DNA of 64,000 nucleotides from a virus. The translations under genes and the position numbers were made by a program. Numbering within the stretch: the stretch's first letter is position 1; each line of letters starts with the position of its first letter. This document shows, piece after piece, positions 7,705-15,884 of the stretch. The stretch spans positions 62,001 through 126,000 of the IMG/VR virus record IMGVR_UViG_3300032298_001311; one strand, written 5' to 3'. The notes beneath the pieces were generated by a model, which did not search any database, was not told where the DNA came from, and worked only from the letters and a program-made list of their open reading frames with translations.

Positions 7705-9594
7705 TCAGTCCTTAACTTCAGTAAATTCAGCGTCAACAACGTCTGGATTTTCCTTCACTGGTTCTGCTTGTGCTTGCTGTTCAGCCTGCATAGCAGCATA
7801 TAGAGGAGCGGCTGCTTCAAAGATCTTCTGCGTTACACCTGTAATCGCTTCCTTATCTTCTCCCTTAACTGTCTCCTCTGCTTCCTTGAGAACATCATCG
7901 AGTTTCTGTCTATCATCGTCAGATATCTTGCTACCGTGTTCTTCAAGTTCCTTACGAATACTAGCAATAGTACCATCGGCTTGGTTGCGAGCGTCTATGA
8001 TCTCCCGTCTCTTGTGGTCCTCTGCCGCATTCTCTTCTGCGTCTTTAATCATCTTTTCAATATCAGCGTCGGTTAGACCTCCGCTTGCTTGAATAGTGAT
8101 CTTCTGCTCCTTACCAGTACCCTTATCCTTTGCAGATACATTGAGGATACCGTTTGCGTCTACGTCGAATGTAACTTCGATTTGAGGAATACCGCGACGT
8201 GCCGGAGCGATGCCTTCGAGATTAAAAAGTCCCAGCAACTTATTATACTCGAAAAGCTCTCTTTCACCCTGTCCAACCTTAATAGTAACTGCTGGTTGAT
8301 TGTCTTCCGCAGTACTGAAGATCTGACTCTTCTTGGTTGGAATAGTAGTATTCTTATCAATGAGCTTAGTAAAAACGCCGCCCATTGTCTCGATACCGAG
8401 CGATAGTGGGGTCACGTCTAATAATAGAACATCTGTTTTGTCCCCACCCAACACGGCACCTTGAATAGCAGCGCCTACGGCGACTGCTTCGTCGGGATTT
8501 ACATCCTTACGTGGATCCTTGCCAAAGAATTCCTTAACAGCTTCTTGGACCATTGGCATTCGAGTTTGCCCGCCGACTAATATCACGTCGTTGATATCAG
8601 AAGCCTTAACACCTGCATCTTTAAGGGCAACTTGACATGGAGCAATAGATCTCTTTACCAAGTCGTCTACAAGCGACTCAAACTTTGCACGGGTGAGTTT
8701 GACCGTCAAATGTTTTGGTCCAGAAGCATCGGCAGTGATATAAGGAAGGTTGACGTCTGTCTGACTTGATGCAGAAAGTTCTATTTTAGCCTTTTCAGCA
8801 GCTTCCTTGAGACGCTGTACAGCCATGACATCCTTCTTAAGATCAATGCCTTGTTCTTTCTTAAATTCTTCTACAAGGTAATCTATGATACGTTGATCAA
8901 AATCTTCACCGCCTAGGTGAGTATCACCGTTAGTGGAAAGAACTTCAAACTGCTTATCACCGTCGGTGTCGCTAATTTCGATAATTGAAATATCGAAAGT
9001 ACCACCACCTAGATCGTATACAGCAATCTTCTGATCTTTCTTTTGCTCTTTATCGCACCCAAACGCAAGAGCAGCAGCAGTTGGTTCGTTAATGATACGC
9101 TTTACCTCAAGTCCAGCAATTTTACCGGCATCCTTTGTAGCCTGTCTTTGGCTATCGTTGAAATAAGCAGGAACAGTTATAACCGCCTCTGTTACTTCAT
9201 GCCCGAGATAGTCTTCAGCAGTCTTCTTCATTTTGCGAAGAACTTCCGCCGATATCTGCTGAGGTGCCATGTCCTTACCATTAGCATGGATCCATGCATC
9301 ACCATTCTTTGCTTCCACAATCTTATATGGAGCATTCTTTACTTCCTTTTGAACAGCATCTTCTTTGAACCTACGTCCAATGAAACGCTTGGAAGCATAA
9401 ACTGTATTTGTTGGGTTTGTTACTGCCTGTCGTTTAGCAGGCTGACCTACCATAACTTCTCCGTCGTTGTACCCGACAATACTAGGAGTAGTTCTAGCAC
9501 CTTCTGCATTTTCAATTACTTTGGGGGTTCCATTTTCTAAAACTGCGACGCAGCTATTGGTGGTTCCGAGGTCAATACCGATTATCTTTGCCAT
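7705..9594 (-). CDS. dnaK: Chaperone protein DnaK (Hsp70), full length
   Basis: 629 residues, essentially the length of bacterial DnaK. It starts [18 protein letters not shown] (phosphate-1 loop), has [14 protein letters not shown] and the VGGQTRMP adenosine motif of the ATPase domain, the [17 protein letters not shown] linker and substrate-domain start, and ends DAEFTEVKD, the EEVKD-like tail. No break is seen. DnaK folds proteins with DnaJ and GrpE, which are not in this window, so host partners would be needed. ATG 9594 has AAAGGAG upstream. A complete Hsp70 is unusual in a phage. Confidence 0.97.
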   Translation of the reverse strand: MAKIIGIDLGTTNSCVAVLENGTPKVIENAEGARTTPSIVGYNDGEVMVGQPAKRQAVTNPTNTVYASKRFIGRRFKEDAVQKEVKNAPYKIVEAKNGDAWIHANGKDMAPQQISAEVLRKMKKTAEDYLGHEVTEAVITVPAYFNDSQRQATKDAGKIAGLEVKRIINEPTAAALAFGCDKEQKKDQKIAVYDLGGGTFDISIIEISDTDGDKQFEVLSTNGDTHLGGEDFDQRIIDYLVEEFKKEQGIDLKKDVMAVQRLKEAAEKAKIELSASSQTDVNLPYITADASGPKHLTVKLTRAKFESLVDDLVKRSIAPCQVALKDAGVKASDINDVILVGGQTRMPMVQEAVKEFFGKDPRKDVNPDEAVAVGAAIQGAVLGGDKTDVLLLDVTPLSLGIETMGGVFTKLIDKNTTIPTKKSQIFSTAEDNQPAVTIKVGQGERELFEYNKLLGLFNLEGIAPARRGIPQIEVTFDVDANGILNVSAKDKGTGKEQKITIQASGGLTDADIEKMIKDAEENAAEDHKRREIIDARNQADGTIASIRKELEEHGSKISDDDRQKLDDVLKEAEETVKGEDKEAITGVTQKIFEAAAPLYAAMQAEQQAQAEPVKENPDVVDAEFTEVKD

Positions 9595-9602
9595 TATGTT
9601 TT

Positions 9603-9657
9603 CTCCTTTGATAAGCAAGAAATCAGCTACACTCTACTAGAGCAATGCAGCTGATTT
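9603..9657 (-). promoter_or_regulatory. dnaK leader: 5' hairpin and shared Shine-Dalgarno element
   Basis: A 12-bp stem with one G-U pair (arms 9620-9631 and 9646-9657) forms the very 5' end of the predicted dnaK mRNA; the loop holds a further CTCT/AGAG pairing. It is followed by CTTGCTTATCAAAGGAG (9603-9619), which differs at only two or three positions from the hsp20 leader (7593-7609). It could stabilise the mRNA or tune translation. Confidence 0.55.
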
Positions 9658-9690
9658 TATTTATATAAGTATTAAATTATTAAATTACAA
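9658..9690 (-). promoter_or_regulatory. dnaK promoter with late box
   Basis: Minus strand TTGTAA (9685-9690), 17-nt spacer, TATATA (9662-9667), overlapped by an exact TATAAATA (9658-9665). Confidence 0.55.
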
Positions 9691-9692
9691 GA

Positions 9693-9851
9693 TTATTTGC
9701 TATTAAATTTTGTCTGAATGTCAGTTACTGCTTTAGCAGCATTAATAGTCATTTCATCAAATGTTTTTGTAGCAACTTCTGGGTTTGAATAATAAAATGC
9801 TCCAGCGCCCATACCAACTAAAGCAAGTACTAATACAAATGCTTTTAACAT
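9693..9851 (-). CDS. Small membrane protein (52 aa)
   Basis: Starts MLKAFVLVLALVGMGAGAFYYS: one N-terminal transmembrane or signal-anchor helix, then about 30 hydrophilic residues. The ATG overlaps the TAA of the bS21 gene (TAATG), so it is translationally coupled to it. No family recognised. Confidence 0.75.
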   Translation of the reverse strand: MLKAFVLVLALVGMGAGAFYYSNPEVATKTFDEMTINAAKAVTDIQTKFNSK

Positions 9852-10111
9852 TAGTTTTCCCTTCGCCATTGCGAGATGCGCTTACGATCTCTGCTAATAG
9901 CGGCAGCAAGACGCTTACGCTTCTTTTCGCCTTTAGAGACATAATGCTCTCTCTTACGCAATTCATTAAACCAGCCCTCATCCTGGAGGCGCTTTTTGAA
10001 CTTGCGTAGTGCTTTATTTACGTCATTATTTTTAACAAATATCTTGGTACCTTTAAAAAGACGACCAGTATTGTTATCGTTAATCCAACCAGTTTCGCTG
10101 TATATACTCAT
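9851..10111 (-). CDS. rpsU: Ribosomal protein bS21
   Basis: 86 residues. The region from about residue 23, KIFVKNNDVNKALRKFKKRL, followed by helix-forming ELRKREHYVSKGEKKRKR, is the bS21 signature (NxPxxxALRRFKR...ExRRREfYEKPxxKRKRK). bS21 binds the 30S platform near the anti-Shine-Dalgarno region and influences initiation. An N-terminal extension of about 20 residues (MSIYSETGWINDNNTG) is not typical. bS21 is the ribosomal protein most often found in phages, including marine ones; together with infA it suggests control of initiation. Confidence 0.93.
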   Translation of the reverse strand: MSIYSETGWINDNNTGRLFKGTKIFVKNNDVNKALRKFKKRLQDEGWFNELRKREHYVSKGEKKRKRLAAAISRDRKRISQWRREN

Positions 10112-10397
10112 TTATTTCATATGTCCTATTTTGATTTATTATTGAGTAATCCAAATTTTGACTATTATAAGTTACTTTTGGATTAGCTATTAAGTAACTA
10201 ATATAATTGTATGATATATCTGTTGTATTGTCAACATTAAAATATATAGAATCTGATGTTGATGCTATATTAAGCAACCAAGTAAGATCAGCATCATTAT
10301 TATAAACATAGAGAACCATTTCAGTATCGTTTTCTTTTAACCATTCCTGTACAAGATTCTTTTCGTCTGCTGTAGGATTGATTAAAAAGGTTTTCAT
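10080..10397 (-). CDS. Hypothetical protein (105 aa)
   Basis: Not recognised. The open frame reaches a GTG at 10451, but the ATG at 10397 (MKTFLINPTADEKN) has GGA about 8 nt upstream and avoids overlap with the upstream ORF. It overlaps the bS21 start by 32 nt. The sequence alternates short strands and helices; no motif stands out. Confidence 0.65.
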   Translation of the reverse strand: MKTFLINPTADEKNLVQEWLKENDTEMVLYVYNNDADLTWLLNIASTSDSIYFNVDNTTDISYNYISYLIANPKVTYNSQNLDYSIINQNRTYEINEYIQRNWLD

Positions 10398-10443
10398 TAT
10401 GTTTCCGTGAAAATAATCGGGAGAAGTTACAATTAATAGTTTA

Positions 10444-10743
10444 TTAGTCACGAGTAATAAAGTCCGCTAACATTTGTCTATACTTAGGTGGAATATCGTC
10501 GTAATATATTTCCTTTTCTTGTATAGCATCAACGTACTTATATAGCTCTAACCAATCTGGATCAGTTAAATCTTGATTAGTAAGATCAATATCGGCAAAT
10601 TTATTAAGTAAATATTCATTATAGAGAACATCTAAAGGTTTAAATATTTGTAATTTTTGATTAATTCTCTCTTTAAAATTTTCTAGTTCTTCTGTACTCT
10701 TCTTTGATTTGTTCCGTCTTTCATCATGACGTATTCTTTTTTT
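10444..10743 (-). CDS. ORF without a usual start codon, probably joined to the upstream gene by -1 frameshift
   Basis: About 99 codons in the -1 frame relative to the membrane coiled-coil gene, reading coding-like sequence through DLTDPDWLELYKYVDAIQ to ADFITRD. There is no ATG, GTG or TTG before its last ten codons. The frame opens inside the run of nine A at 10737-10745, where the upstream frame reads CCT AAA AAA AAA GAA. A -1 slip there gives a fusion of about 536 aa. A near-cognate start or an assembly homopolymer error are the alternatives. Confidence 0.6.
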   Translation of the reverse strand, partial: KKRIRHDERRNKSKKSTEELENFKERINQKLQIFKPLDVLYNEYLLNKFADIDLTNQDLTDPDWLELYKYVDAIQEKEIYYDDIPPKYRQMLADFITRD

Positions 10744-12053
10744 TTAGGTGGCTTTACTTCTTTTAGAATTTTTTCTTCTGCTGCTGCTTTTTCAGCTTCC
10801 TCTATCATTTTGTTCCAAGCATTAAGATCAGTAGGAACTTCTTCACTTGTTTCAACAACAAGATCTACTTTAGGTTCTTTCTTAACTCTTGGCTTTCTAA
10901 CTGGCTTTGCTTGTTTAACAAGTTCTTCGGCAAGCTCATCTAAATCTTCAGCAAGTTTTATTTCTCTTTCAAGTATTTTGCGAGAATTTGCTTCTTCTTC
11001 AATACGTCTACGCTCTGCTTCTTCAGCAGCAATCTTCAAGCGAGAAACTTCTGCTTCGGCTTCGAGGCGTTTCATTTCTATTTCTGCTTCTTGACGCTTA
11101 CGTTCTGCCCTTGCTTCGGCCTCACGTTGTTTACGTTCAGCAATAGCTTCCTCTTCCAGTCTTTGACGCTCTTCTTCGGCGGCAATTTCTTTACGCTTAC
11201 GATCCGCCTTCTCTTCTTTTTCTCTTTTTATTCGTTCAGCTTCTTCTTCAGCTTCACGCTTTACACGTTCTGCTTCAACCTTTACAAACTTCTTATGTTC
11301 CGCGGCTTGTTCAAATCCTATTTGACTTGCGATAAGAAGTAGAACAGCAAGTGGATCAAACACAAAAATAATAACAAATATCATCCATGTAACTGCTTTT
11401 TCTAATAAATTCTTATCTGGATTATCTCCATAGATCATTTGAGCGATATATTTAATTGGTCCAACTTCTGCTTCTGCTTTACGAATTTTTTGACTTAGTG
11501 GAAACTTTTCTTCGTTTAGTTTAGAAATATCTTTTTGTGCTTGATCAATTTGTTTTTGTAATTTTGTACGTTCACCTGAATTTTGTTTACGAGCAGAATT
11601 AGCACTAGAAACAGATTTAACATCAGTACCTTTTTGTAAGTATTGATTCACAACTTCATCCATACCTTTAATTGAAGATTGTGCTGCGATCATTTCATCT
11701 TTTTTAGCTTGTATCTTCATATCAATCATATCTATTTGAGCAGCAACATCTCCAATTGGAGCGGCTTGTTCAATATGTGCTCTAGATAAGAATCCAAAGA
11801 TACCCATTGATGTAATAAACATTAGCACTAATGTTGCTACCATGAAGTAGCCTCTTAATACTTTAGGAGCAGTTTTCCAATTCTTATGTAACCAAACTGC
11901 GGTTACAAGTTTGCCTATTTCTAAACTCATACCCATAATAATAATAGGTATTGCGCTGGCTGCGAATATAGCAGCAAGTCCAGACACGGAGTAATAAATG
12001 GCGACGCTGCTGATTACCAAAGCAGTCAGCAGCGTTATTAATGCAAAAAACAA
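10683..12053 (-). CDS. Membrane-anchored coiled-coil protein
   Basis: 456 residues. Four hydrophobic stretches: about 1-20, 28-48 and 68-90 near the N-terminus and about 222-243 in the middle. A charged heptad-rich segment lies between them (95-200), and a very long Glu/Lys/Arg/Ala coiled coil (250-400) is followed by a basic Pro-rich tail. Similar proteins are common in marine T4-like phages, with no known function. The start is a TTG at 12053 with only a weak AAGG upstream. The 3' end holds the A9 slippery run that may extend the protein by -1 frameshifting. Confidence 0.8.
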   Translation of the reverse strand: MFFALITLLTALVISSVAIYYSVSGLAAIFAASAIPIIIMGMSLEIGKLVTAVWLHKNWKTAPKVLRGYFMVATLVLMFITSMGIFGFLSRAHIEQAAPIGDVAAQIDMIDMKIQAKKDEMIAAQSSIKGMDEVVNQYLQKGTDVKSVSSANSARKQNSGERTKLQKQIDQAQKDISKLNEEKFPLSQKIRKAEAEVGPIKYIAQMIYGDNPDKNLLEKAVTWMIFVIIFVFDPLAVLLLIASQIGFEQAAEHKKFVKVEAERVKREAEEEAERIKREKEEKADRKRKEIAAEEERQRLEEEAIAERKQREAEARAERKRQEAEIEMKRLEAEAEVSRLKIAAEEAERRRIEEEANSRKILEREIKLAEDLDELAEELVKQAKPVRKPRVKKEPKVDLVVETSEEVPTDLNAWNKMIEEAEKAAAEEKILKEVKPPKKKEYVMMKDGTNQRRVQKN

Positions 12054-12067
12054 TTTGCTATTCTACC

Positions 12068-12733
12068 TTAAAATGTTTCCTGTGTCATTGTATCAATGAT
12101 AGCACAAGTTGTAATATCTGCCCAAACATTGGCTGGTGTGTCTGGTTGTGTAACAGTAATGTCACTATCTCTCTGCTCAATTGGAACTGGATCATATGTT
12201 CTATAACGACGAGTATATCCAGCAGCACCACCTATTGTAATACCTCTTGTAACTGCTTCTTTAATGCAAAGTGCAACCTGTGTTGCTTTATTAGCTGATG
12301 ACAATGCTTCATAAGAACTTGTTGAAAGTGACGTAGCACCGTCGCTAAGTGTAGCGGCTCCGACAAGACTTTTTAAGCCGTTGAAGACATATTCCTCTTG
12401 AGAAAAACCAACTGTAAATGTTACAGAAACAGCAGTATCATCAGCAGCAGTTTCAGCAGTCGGTCCAGCCTTCATTACAGTTACGTCGAGGATTTCGCAG
12501 TTTGAAAATCTTTGTAATTCTTGTAGTATAGCGTTCCAACGGAGATTGCCTCGAGCACGACGCTTTGAATTGTTTAATGTTGTATTAAATGTTGTAAAAT
12601 AATTATAATCCCAAGCTTCTACACCACCGCTATTGTTGTCTGCGGCTGTAGTGCTATAACCACTTGTATCAATAGCGACACGGTAGTATGTTGGAGTTAG
12701 TTGATCTTGTGAATTTTGAAATCCTGATGCCAT
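12068..12733 (-). CDS. Putative virion structural protein (221 aa)
   Basis: Gly/Ser/Thr/Ala-rich beta protein with few charged residues, typical of tail or neck components, starting MASGFQNSQDQLTPTYYRVAID. A GATAAATA late box and an AAGAAGGA ribosome-binding site lie upstream. I recognise the general style from T4-like marine phages but cannot name the part. Confidence 0.65.
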   Translation of the reverse strand: MASGFQNSQDQLTPTYYRVAIDTSGYSTTAADNNSGGVEAWDYNYFTTFNTTLNNSKRRARGNLRWNAILQELQRFSNCEILDVTVMKAGPTAETAADDTAVSVTFTVGFSQEEYVFNGLKSLVGAATLSDGATSLSTSSYEALSSANKATQVALCIKEAVTRGITIGGAAGYTRRYRTYDPVPIEQRDSDITVTQPDTPANVWADITTCAIIDTMTQETF

Positions 12734-12762
12734 GTTCAGCGTCCTTCTTTCTATTATTTATC

Positions 12763-13173
12763 TTACCCGCGACGACTTTTACTGCCACTTTTTGTGGGGT
12801 CGTCGCTCTTACTCATAACCATAAACGGTCCTTTGTTATACGCTTGGTCAACTAGTTTAGCCTTGTCTAAAATAGCCTGTTGAGTAGCAGCATTTTCTTT
12901 ATGTAGATTATGCATAACACCGCGCTTAAGGCCGTTAGCCTCGATGGCATTGGAAAGCGGATAATTATCCTCTACCTTAAGATCGGGTAATGCTGACTTA
13001 TACTTGCCCTTAAAGGCCTTCTGTAGTGTACGTTGATTTGGATGAAGGCCGCGATCTATAAGCCATTTGTCATGTTCGGCCGTGGCCTGTGCTAGTTTCT
13101 TGCTCTTGCTTTTCTTGTTCTTACTATTGTATTTGGTAGTGGTAAGATAAGGACCAACAAGATGCATACTCAT
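12763..13173 (-). CDS. Conserved phage protein (136 aa), basic
   Basis: Begins MSMHLVGPYLTTTKY followed by a Lys-rich patch, then a helical middle (LHPNQRTLQKAFKGKYK) and a basic Ser-rich tail. The HLVGPYLTTT opening is a recurring feature of T4-like marine phage proteins of unknown function. No catalytic motif; it may bind nucleic acid because of its charge. Confidence 0.7.
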   Translation of the reverse strand: MSMHLVGPYLTTTKYNSKNKKSKSKKLAQATAEHDKWLIDRGLHPNQRTLQKAFKGKYKSALPDLKVEDNYPLSNAIEANGLKRGVMHNLHKENAATQQAILDKAKLVDQAYNKGPFMVMSKSDDPTKSGSKSRRG

Positions 13174-13184
13174 ATATCAATCTC

Positions 13185-13979
13185 CTAGACATTGTCTAGC
13201 ATGAACCACAACCCCTTCAGTTCGAGCCAAAATACCTTATAGGATGGTATCTTGCTGAGATCGTGTCCGCCAGCGTATTTTACTAGTATATTATAGACAT
13301 TGAGTTGTGTCAACTTCTTACTCAAAACATCTGCTTCGTTGAATGGAACAATAGTGTCGTCCGGAGAATGGACAATCATGGTTGGAGGATAAGCACTAGT
13401 CATTTTGAAAATTGGACTAGCATCTATATAAAGTTGTGGATTATCAAAATATGTTTGTTTTCCAAATACATCTAATCCAGCCATCACTTCTGCCATTTTT
13501 GGTTGTGTTAAGTCGCAAGGTCCAAACATATTAAGAACACAACGAACAATTGGATCTAATCCAAGCCATAATGCTAGATGTCCGCCAGCACTATCTCCCC
13601 CTACAGCAATTCTAGCAGGATTGATTCCAAAATTTAGAGCATTAGAGTTGATCCATTCCATAGCAAGTTGGACATCATCAAATTGCGCTGGCCAATGTGT
13701 ATTTGGATCTGATGTTGCTAAAGTATAATTGAGTGCTATTACATTGAATCCAGCGAGAGCATATTTTCTCGCTCTGCCTTCGTAGACATCGTTATCGCCC
13801 GCGGCCCAACCTCCACCGTGTACAAATACAACAGTAGGATGAAGTCCTTCTTTATTGAGCAAATAGAAATCGGCTGTCTGTCTTGGCTTTGAACCATATG
13901 GAACATCTTTCTTAATAGTCCAATCTGGTTTAATAATTTTTGATAAGAGTGGTAATGTGTATGCGAATATACTTGCCAT
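13185..13979 (-). CDS. Alpha/beta hydrolase, HSL-type esterase
   Basis: 264 residues of the hormone-sensitive-lipase/acetyl esterase family. Seen: oxyanion motif VHGGGW (residues 53-58), nucleophile Ser130 in GGDSAGG, acid Asp207/208 in HSPDDTIVPF, and His239 in GGHD. It would hydrolyse short-chain acyl esters in the cytoplasm; the real substrate is unknown. The ATG has AAGGAG just upstream. It sits between structural genes and a ClpP-like gene, so it looks like an accessory metabolic gene. Confidence 0.88.
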   Translation of the reverse strand: MASIFAYTLPLLSKIIKPDWTIKKDVPYGSKPRQTADFYLLNKEGLHPTVVFVHGGGWAAGDNDVYEGRARKYALAGFNVIALNYTLATSDPNTHWPAQFDDVQLAMEWINSNALNFGINPARIAVGGDSAGGHLALWLGLDPIVRCVLNMFGPCDLTQPKMAEVMAGLDVFGKQTYFDNPQLYIDASPIFKMTSAYPPTMIVHSPDDTIVPFNEADVLSKKLTQLNVYNILVKYAGGHDLSKIPSYKVFWLELKGLWFMLDNV

Positions 13980-14003
13980 AGGAATCTCCTTGGCAAATAC
14001 TTA

Positions 14004-14591
14004 TCAAGCAAGATATGTGCTAACGACTTTATCTGCTATGCTATATGATATTGCTTCTTCTGCGTCGAGATATACATCTGAACTAGGCATTAGGATCTTC
14101 TTGATCTTGGCATCTGTTAGTCCGGTACAATTCTTATAATGATTAAGCATACGCTTACTAGTTAGATTATACTCTTTTACTGCGGCTAGTAGTTCGTGTT
14201 CTTTGCCTTCAGTTCCCCAACTAAATTGATGGCTTAATATACTGGTATTTGGAGTAAGTGTTCTATGTCCTTTAGTACCAGCCATAAAAATAAGCAAGCC
14301 AGCGGAACTGATTTGCCCAAGTCCTAATGTATGTACTGGAATTCTACTGCCCATCATTATATCGATAAGTGCAAACGCAGAAGTCACATCGCCACCTGGA
14401 CTATTGATTATAAGGGTAATATGCTTTGGGCGATTTTTTATGGGCATTAGACACTTTTTTAAGATAAATTCAATAGCATCACTGGTATTAGCACTGGTGA
14501 TTTCGTCATAAAGCAGGAAGATACCATGATCCTCTAGCGTGGTTAAAGACGGGTCTATTGAATCTAATAGTGAGTCTAGTTTTTTAACCAT
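14004..14591 (-). CDS. ClpP-like serine protease
   Basis: 195 residues with the ClpP fold signature: INSPGGDVTSAFALIDIM, the GQISSAG nucleophile loop (Ser96), His121 in LSHQF and Asp172 in SSDVYLDAEEA, i.e. an intact triad at ClpP-like spacing. It diverges from housekeeping ClpP (SSAG instead of AASMG), as in phage ClpP-like enzymes and SppA-like head proteases. It may be a prohead protease or a modified Clp subunit. Its ATG directly follows the upstream TAA. A second, more typical clpP begins at position 55. Confidence 0.87.
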   Translation of the reverse strand: MVKKLDSLLDSIDPSLTTLEDHGIFLLYDEITSANTSDAIEFILKKCLMPIKNRPKHITLIINSPGGDVTSAFALIDIMMGSRIPVHTLGLGQISSAGLLIFMAGTKGHRTLTPNTSILSHQFSWGTEGKEHELLAAVKEYNLTSKRMLNHYKNCTGLTDAKIKKILMPSSDVYLDAEEAISYSIADKVVSTYLA

Positions 14592-14864
14592 TTAGCATCC
14601 TACATCAGTGTCGTAATCATCCTCTATACTACTTATACAACTTCCGCGGAGAGAACGCAATAATTTTTGGAGAGACTCTTCATATACTGGGTCCGGATTA
14701 ATGTCCTTCTTTATAGACTCTAGGATGTTTTCTAAACATATAGCATAAAAAAGTTTAGCATCACCACGTAGGAAGAATCCTGGATAATCGTCGTTAATTT
14801 GGAGTGGACCCGTTAATATCTGATCTGGAAGATGGGAGAGATCTGCGGTGATTTTCTGTATCAT
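14592..14864 (-). CDS. Hypothetical protein (90 aa)
   Basis: No family recognised. Acidic and helical, ending in DDYDTDVGC. The gene overlaps its upstream neighbour by ATGA and abuts the ClpP-like gene, so the three are translated together; it could be a partner of that protease, but only position supports this. Confidence 0.65.
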   Translation of the reverse strand: MIQKITADLSHLPDQILTGPLQINDDYPGFFLRGDAKLFYAICLENILESIKKDINPDPVYEESLQKLLRSLRGSCISSIEDDYDTDVGC

Positions 14865-15088
14865 CTACCAATCTCCGGTTTATTTTCTGTACATTCGTGA
14901 ACTATATCAGTTCTCTTAATGCCCGGATATCTCTTTTCCATATCTTTTACTAATTCAGGCTTTTGCCATGTAAGATCTGCTCTTTTTTCAAAATCTGGTA
15001 GATACTTTGTACAAGCATCCCAATCTGGCATTGGTCCAACAACAGCAGAGACTACTCCTAAAACTTTGACTGTAAGATATGCTGACAT
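14861..15088 (-). CDS. Hypothetical protein (75 aa)
   Basis: Starts MSAYLTVKVLGVVSAVVGPM, a hydrophobic N-terminus that could be a signal or short anchor, followed by a soluble region with two Cys. First gene of the three-gene unit ending in the ClpP-like protease; AGGAG lies before the ATG. Function unknown. Confidence 0.6.
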   Translation of the reverse strand: MSAYLTVKVLGVVSAVVGPMPDWDACTKYLPDFEKRADLTWQKPELVKDMEKRYPGIKRTDIVHECTENKPEIGR

Positions 15089-15138
15089 AAGATTCTCCTA
15101 TTGTTAGAAGTGTAATTGATATTTTGGTATTAGTCAAT

Positions 15139-15172
15139 AAAAAAGGAGCACCATTTCTGGTCTCCTTTTTTT
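15139..15172 (-). terminator. Rho-independent terminator (works in both directions)
   Basis: A 14-bp stem with one bulged base: the arms AAAAAAGGAGcACCA and TGGTCTCCTTTTTT surround a 4-nt loop, giving U tracts on either strand. It separates speD from the operon ending in the ClpP-like gene. The upstream 70 nt (15170-15238) show no ORF. Confidence 0.75.
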
Positions 15173-15238
15173 AGCAAGCAGTTTTTAGCTCACTATGGAG
15201 GTCTACGCCCTATGGGATCCGTAAAACACCCCGACGAA

Positions 15239-15601
15239 TCACGCTTGACGTGTAATATAGTTCAAGCGGATATTTTGAGCTCCGAAGAACTCTTCAACAG
15301 TAGCAACTACAGTATCATTGCTAAAAGGCTTACAGGAAAAAACATCTAAATACATTGTGTTATCCCTGTCTACCGAGTGCATGGCAATATTGGAAGTTTC
15401 AATAAGTTGAACCATACTAAAACCCGCCTTAGCCGGATCGTGAGTAGCAAAATGCTCAATAACTGGTTCGCCGTATGCAACCATATCAATACGCTTTACT
15501 AACTCTTTTGTAAAATTATAAATGTTGTCACGGCTTATAATCCCCTCGTGATTACATCCGCTACAATCCAACATAAGGTGATAACCCCAATACTTGCTCA
15601 T
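15239..15601 (-). CDS. speD: S-adenosylmethionine decarboxylase proenzyme
   Basis: 120 residues of the short prokaryotic SpeD class. Pyruvoyl-forming Ser70 (in ETSNIAMH), processing His75 and catalytic Cys90 (in DVFSC) keep exactly the 5- and 20-residue spacing of Ser63/His68/Cys83 in the Thermotoga enzyme. SpeD decarboxylates SAM to supply aminopropyl groups for spermidine; polyamines could neutralise phage DNA. It is transcribed alone, between a TATAAATA box (15648-15655) and a terminator. speD is also known from cyanophages. No SpeE is seen nearby. Confidence 0.9.
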   Translation of the reverse strand: MSKYWGYHLMLDCSGCNHEGIISRDNIYNFTKELVKRIDMVAYGEPVIEHFATHDPAKAGFSMVQLIETSNIAMHSVDRDNTMYLDVFSCKPFSNDTVVATVEEFFGAQNIRLNYITRQA

Positions 15602-15647
15602 CGCATGTTGACTCCTTTAGTGTCTGTGTTCGATAAGAACAGGACAA

Positions 15648-15655
15648 TATTTATA
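15648..15655 (-). promoter_or_regulatory. Late promoter box of speD (TATAAATA)
   Basis: Exact TATAAATA on the minus strand, 46 nt before the speD ATG. Confidence 0.55.
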
Positions 15656-15679
15656 AAATACTATGTTACTTGAATTAAA

Positions 15680-15871
15680 TTAATCTTCTTGATTGTCTGT
15701 TTTACCAGAGATTGATTTCATTAAGTCGAGATCATAATCAATTAGTCTTGCTAGTGCTTTTACAGCATTTTCCTGACTCACACCACCGGCGATCTTATCT
15801 TTAGACCACATTACATATTTGATTAGTGCGTTAATATCGTATGCGTTGGTATCTTCTAACTTGCCTGTCAT
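15680..15871 (-). CDS. Hypothetical protein (63 aa)
   Basis: Acidic helical protein (MTGKLEDTNAYDINALIKYV), no family recognised. It begins just after the 3' end of the tmRNA gene and could share its transcript; AGAGG lies about 7 nt before the ATG. Confidence 0.65.
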   Translation of the reverse strand: MTGKLEDTNAYDINALIKYVMWSKDKIAGGVSQENAVKALARLIDYDLDLMKSISGKTDNQED

Positions 15872-15884
15872 ATCATACCTCTGT

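Noticed and set aside
9043-9540. Long plus-strand ORF (165 aa) antisense to dnaK
   Set aside because: Cys/Ser/Phe-rich translation typical of the opposite strand of a conserved gene; dnaK on the minus strand explains the region fully, as for other plus-strand ORFs at 7886-8406.
1857-9594. Bacterial chromosome rather than phage, suggested by infA, clpP, clpS, dnaK, hsp20
   Set aside because: These genes are interleaved with spanins, endolysin, holin candidate and head/tail genes, share the late-type boxes and overlapping gene layout of the rest, and are not in bacterial operon order.
13279-13320. TTGACA and TATAAT-like sequence inside the esterase gene
   Set aside because: Spacing between the boxes is only about 12 nt and the stretch encodes conserved esterase residues (KKLTQLNVYN), so it is more likely coding sequence.
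15126-15158. Six-codon ORF (MVLLFY) after a good ribosome-binding site
   Set aside because: It lies in the arms of the terminator hairpin and is too short to support.
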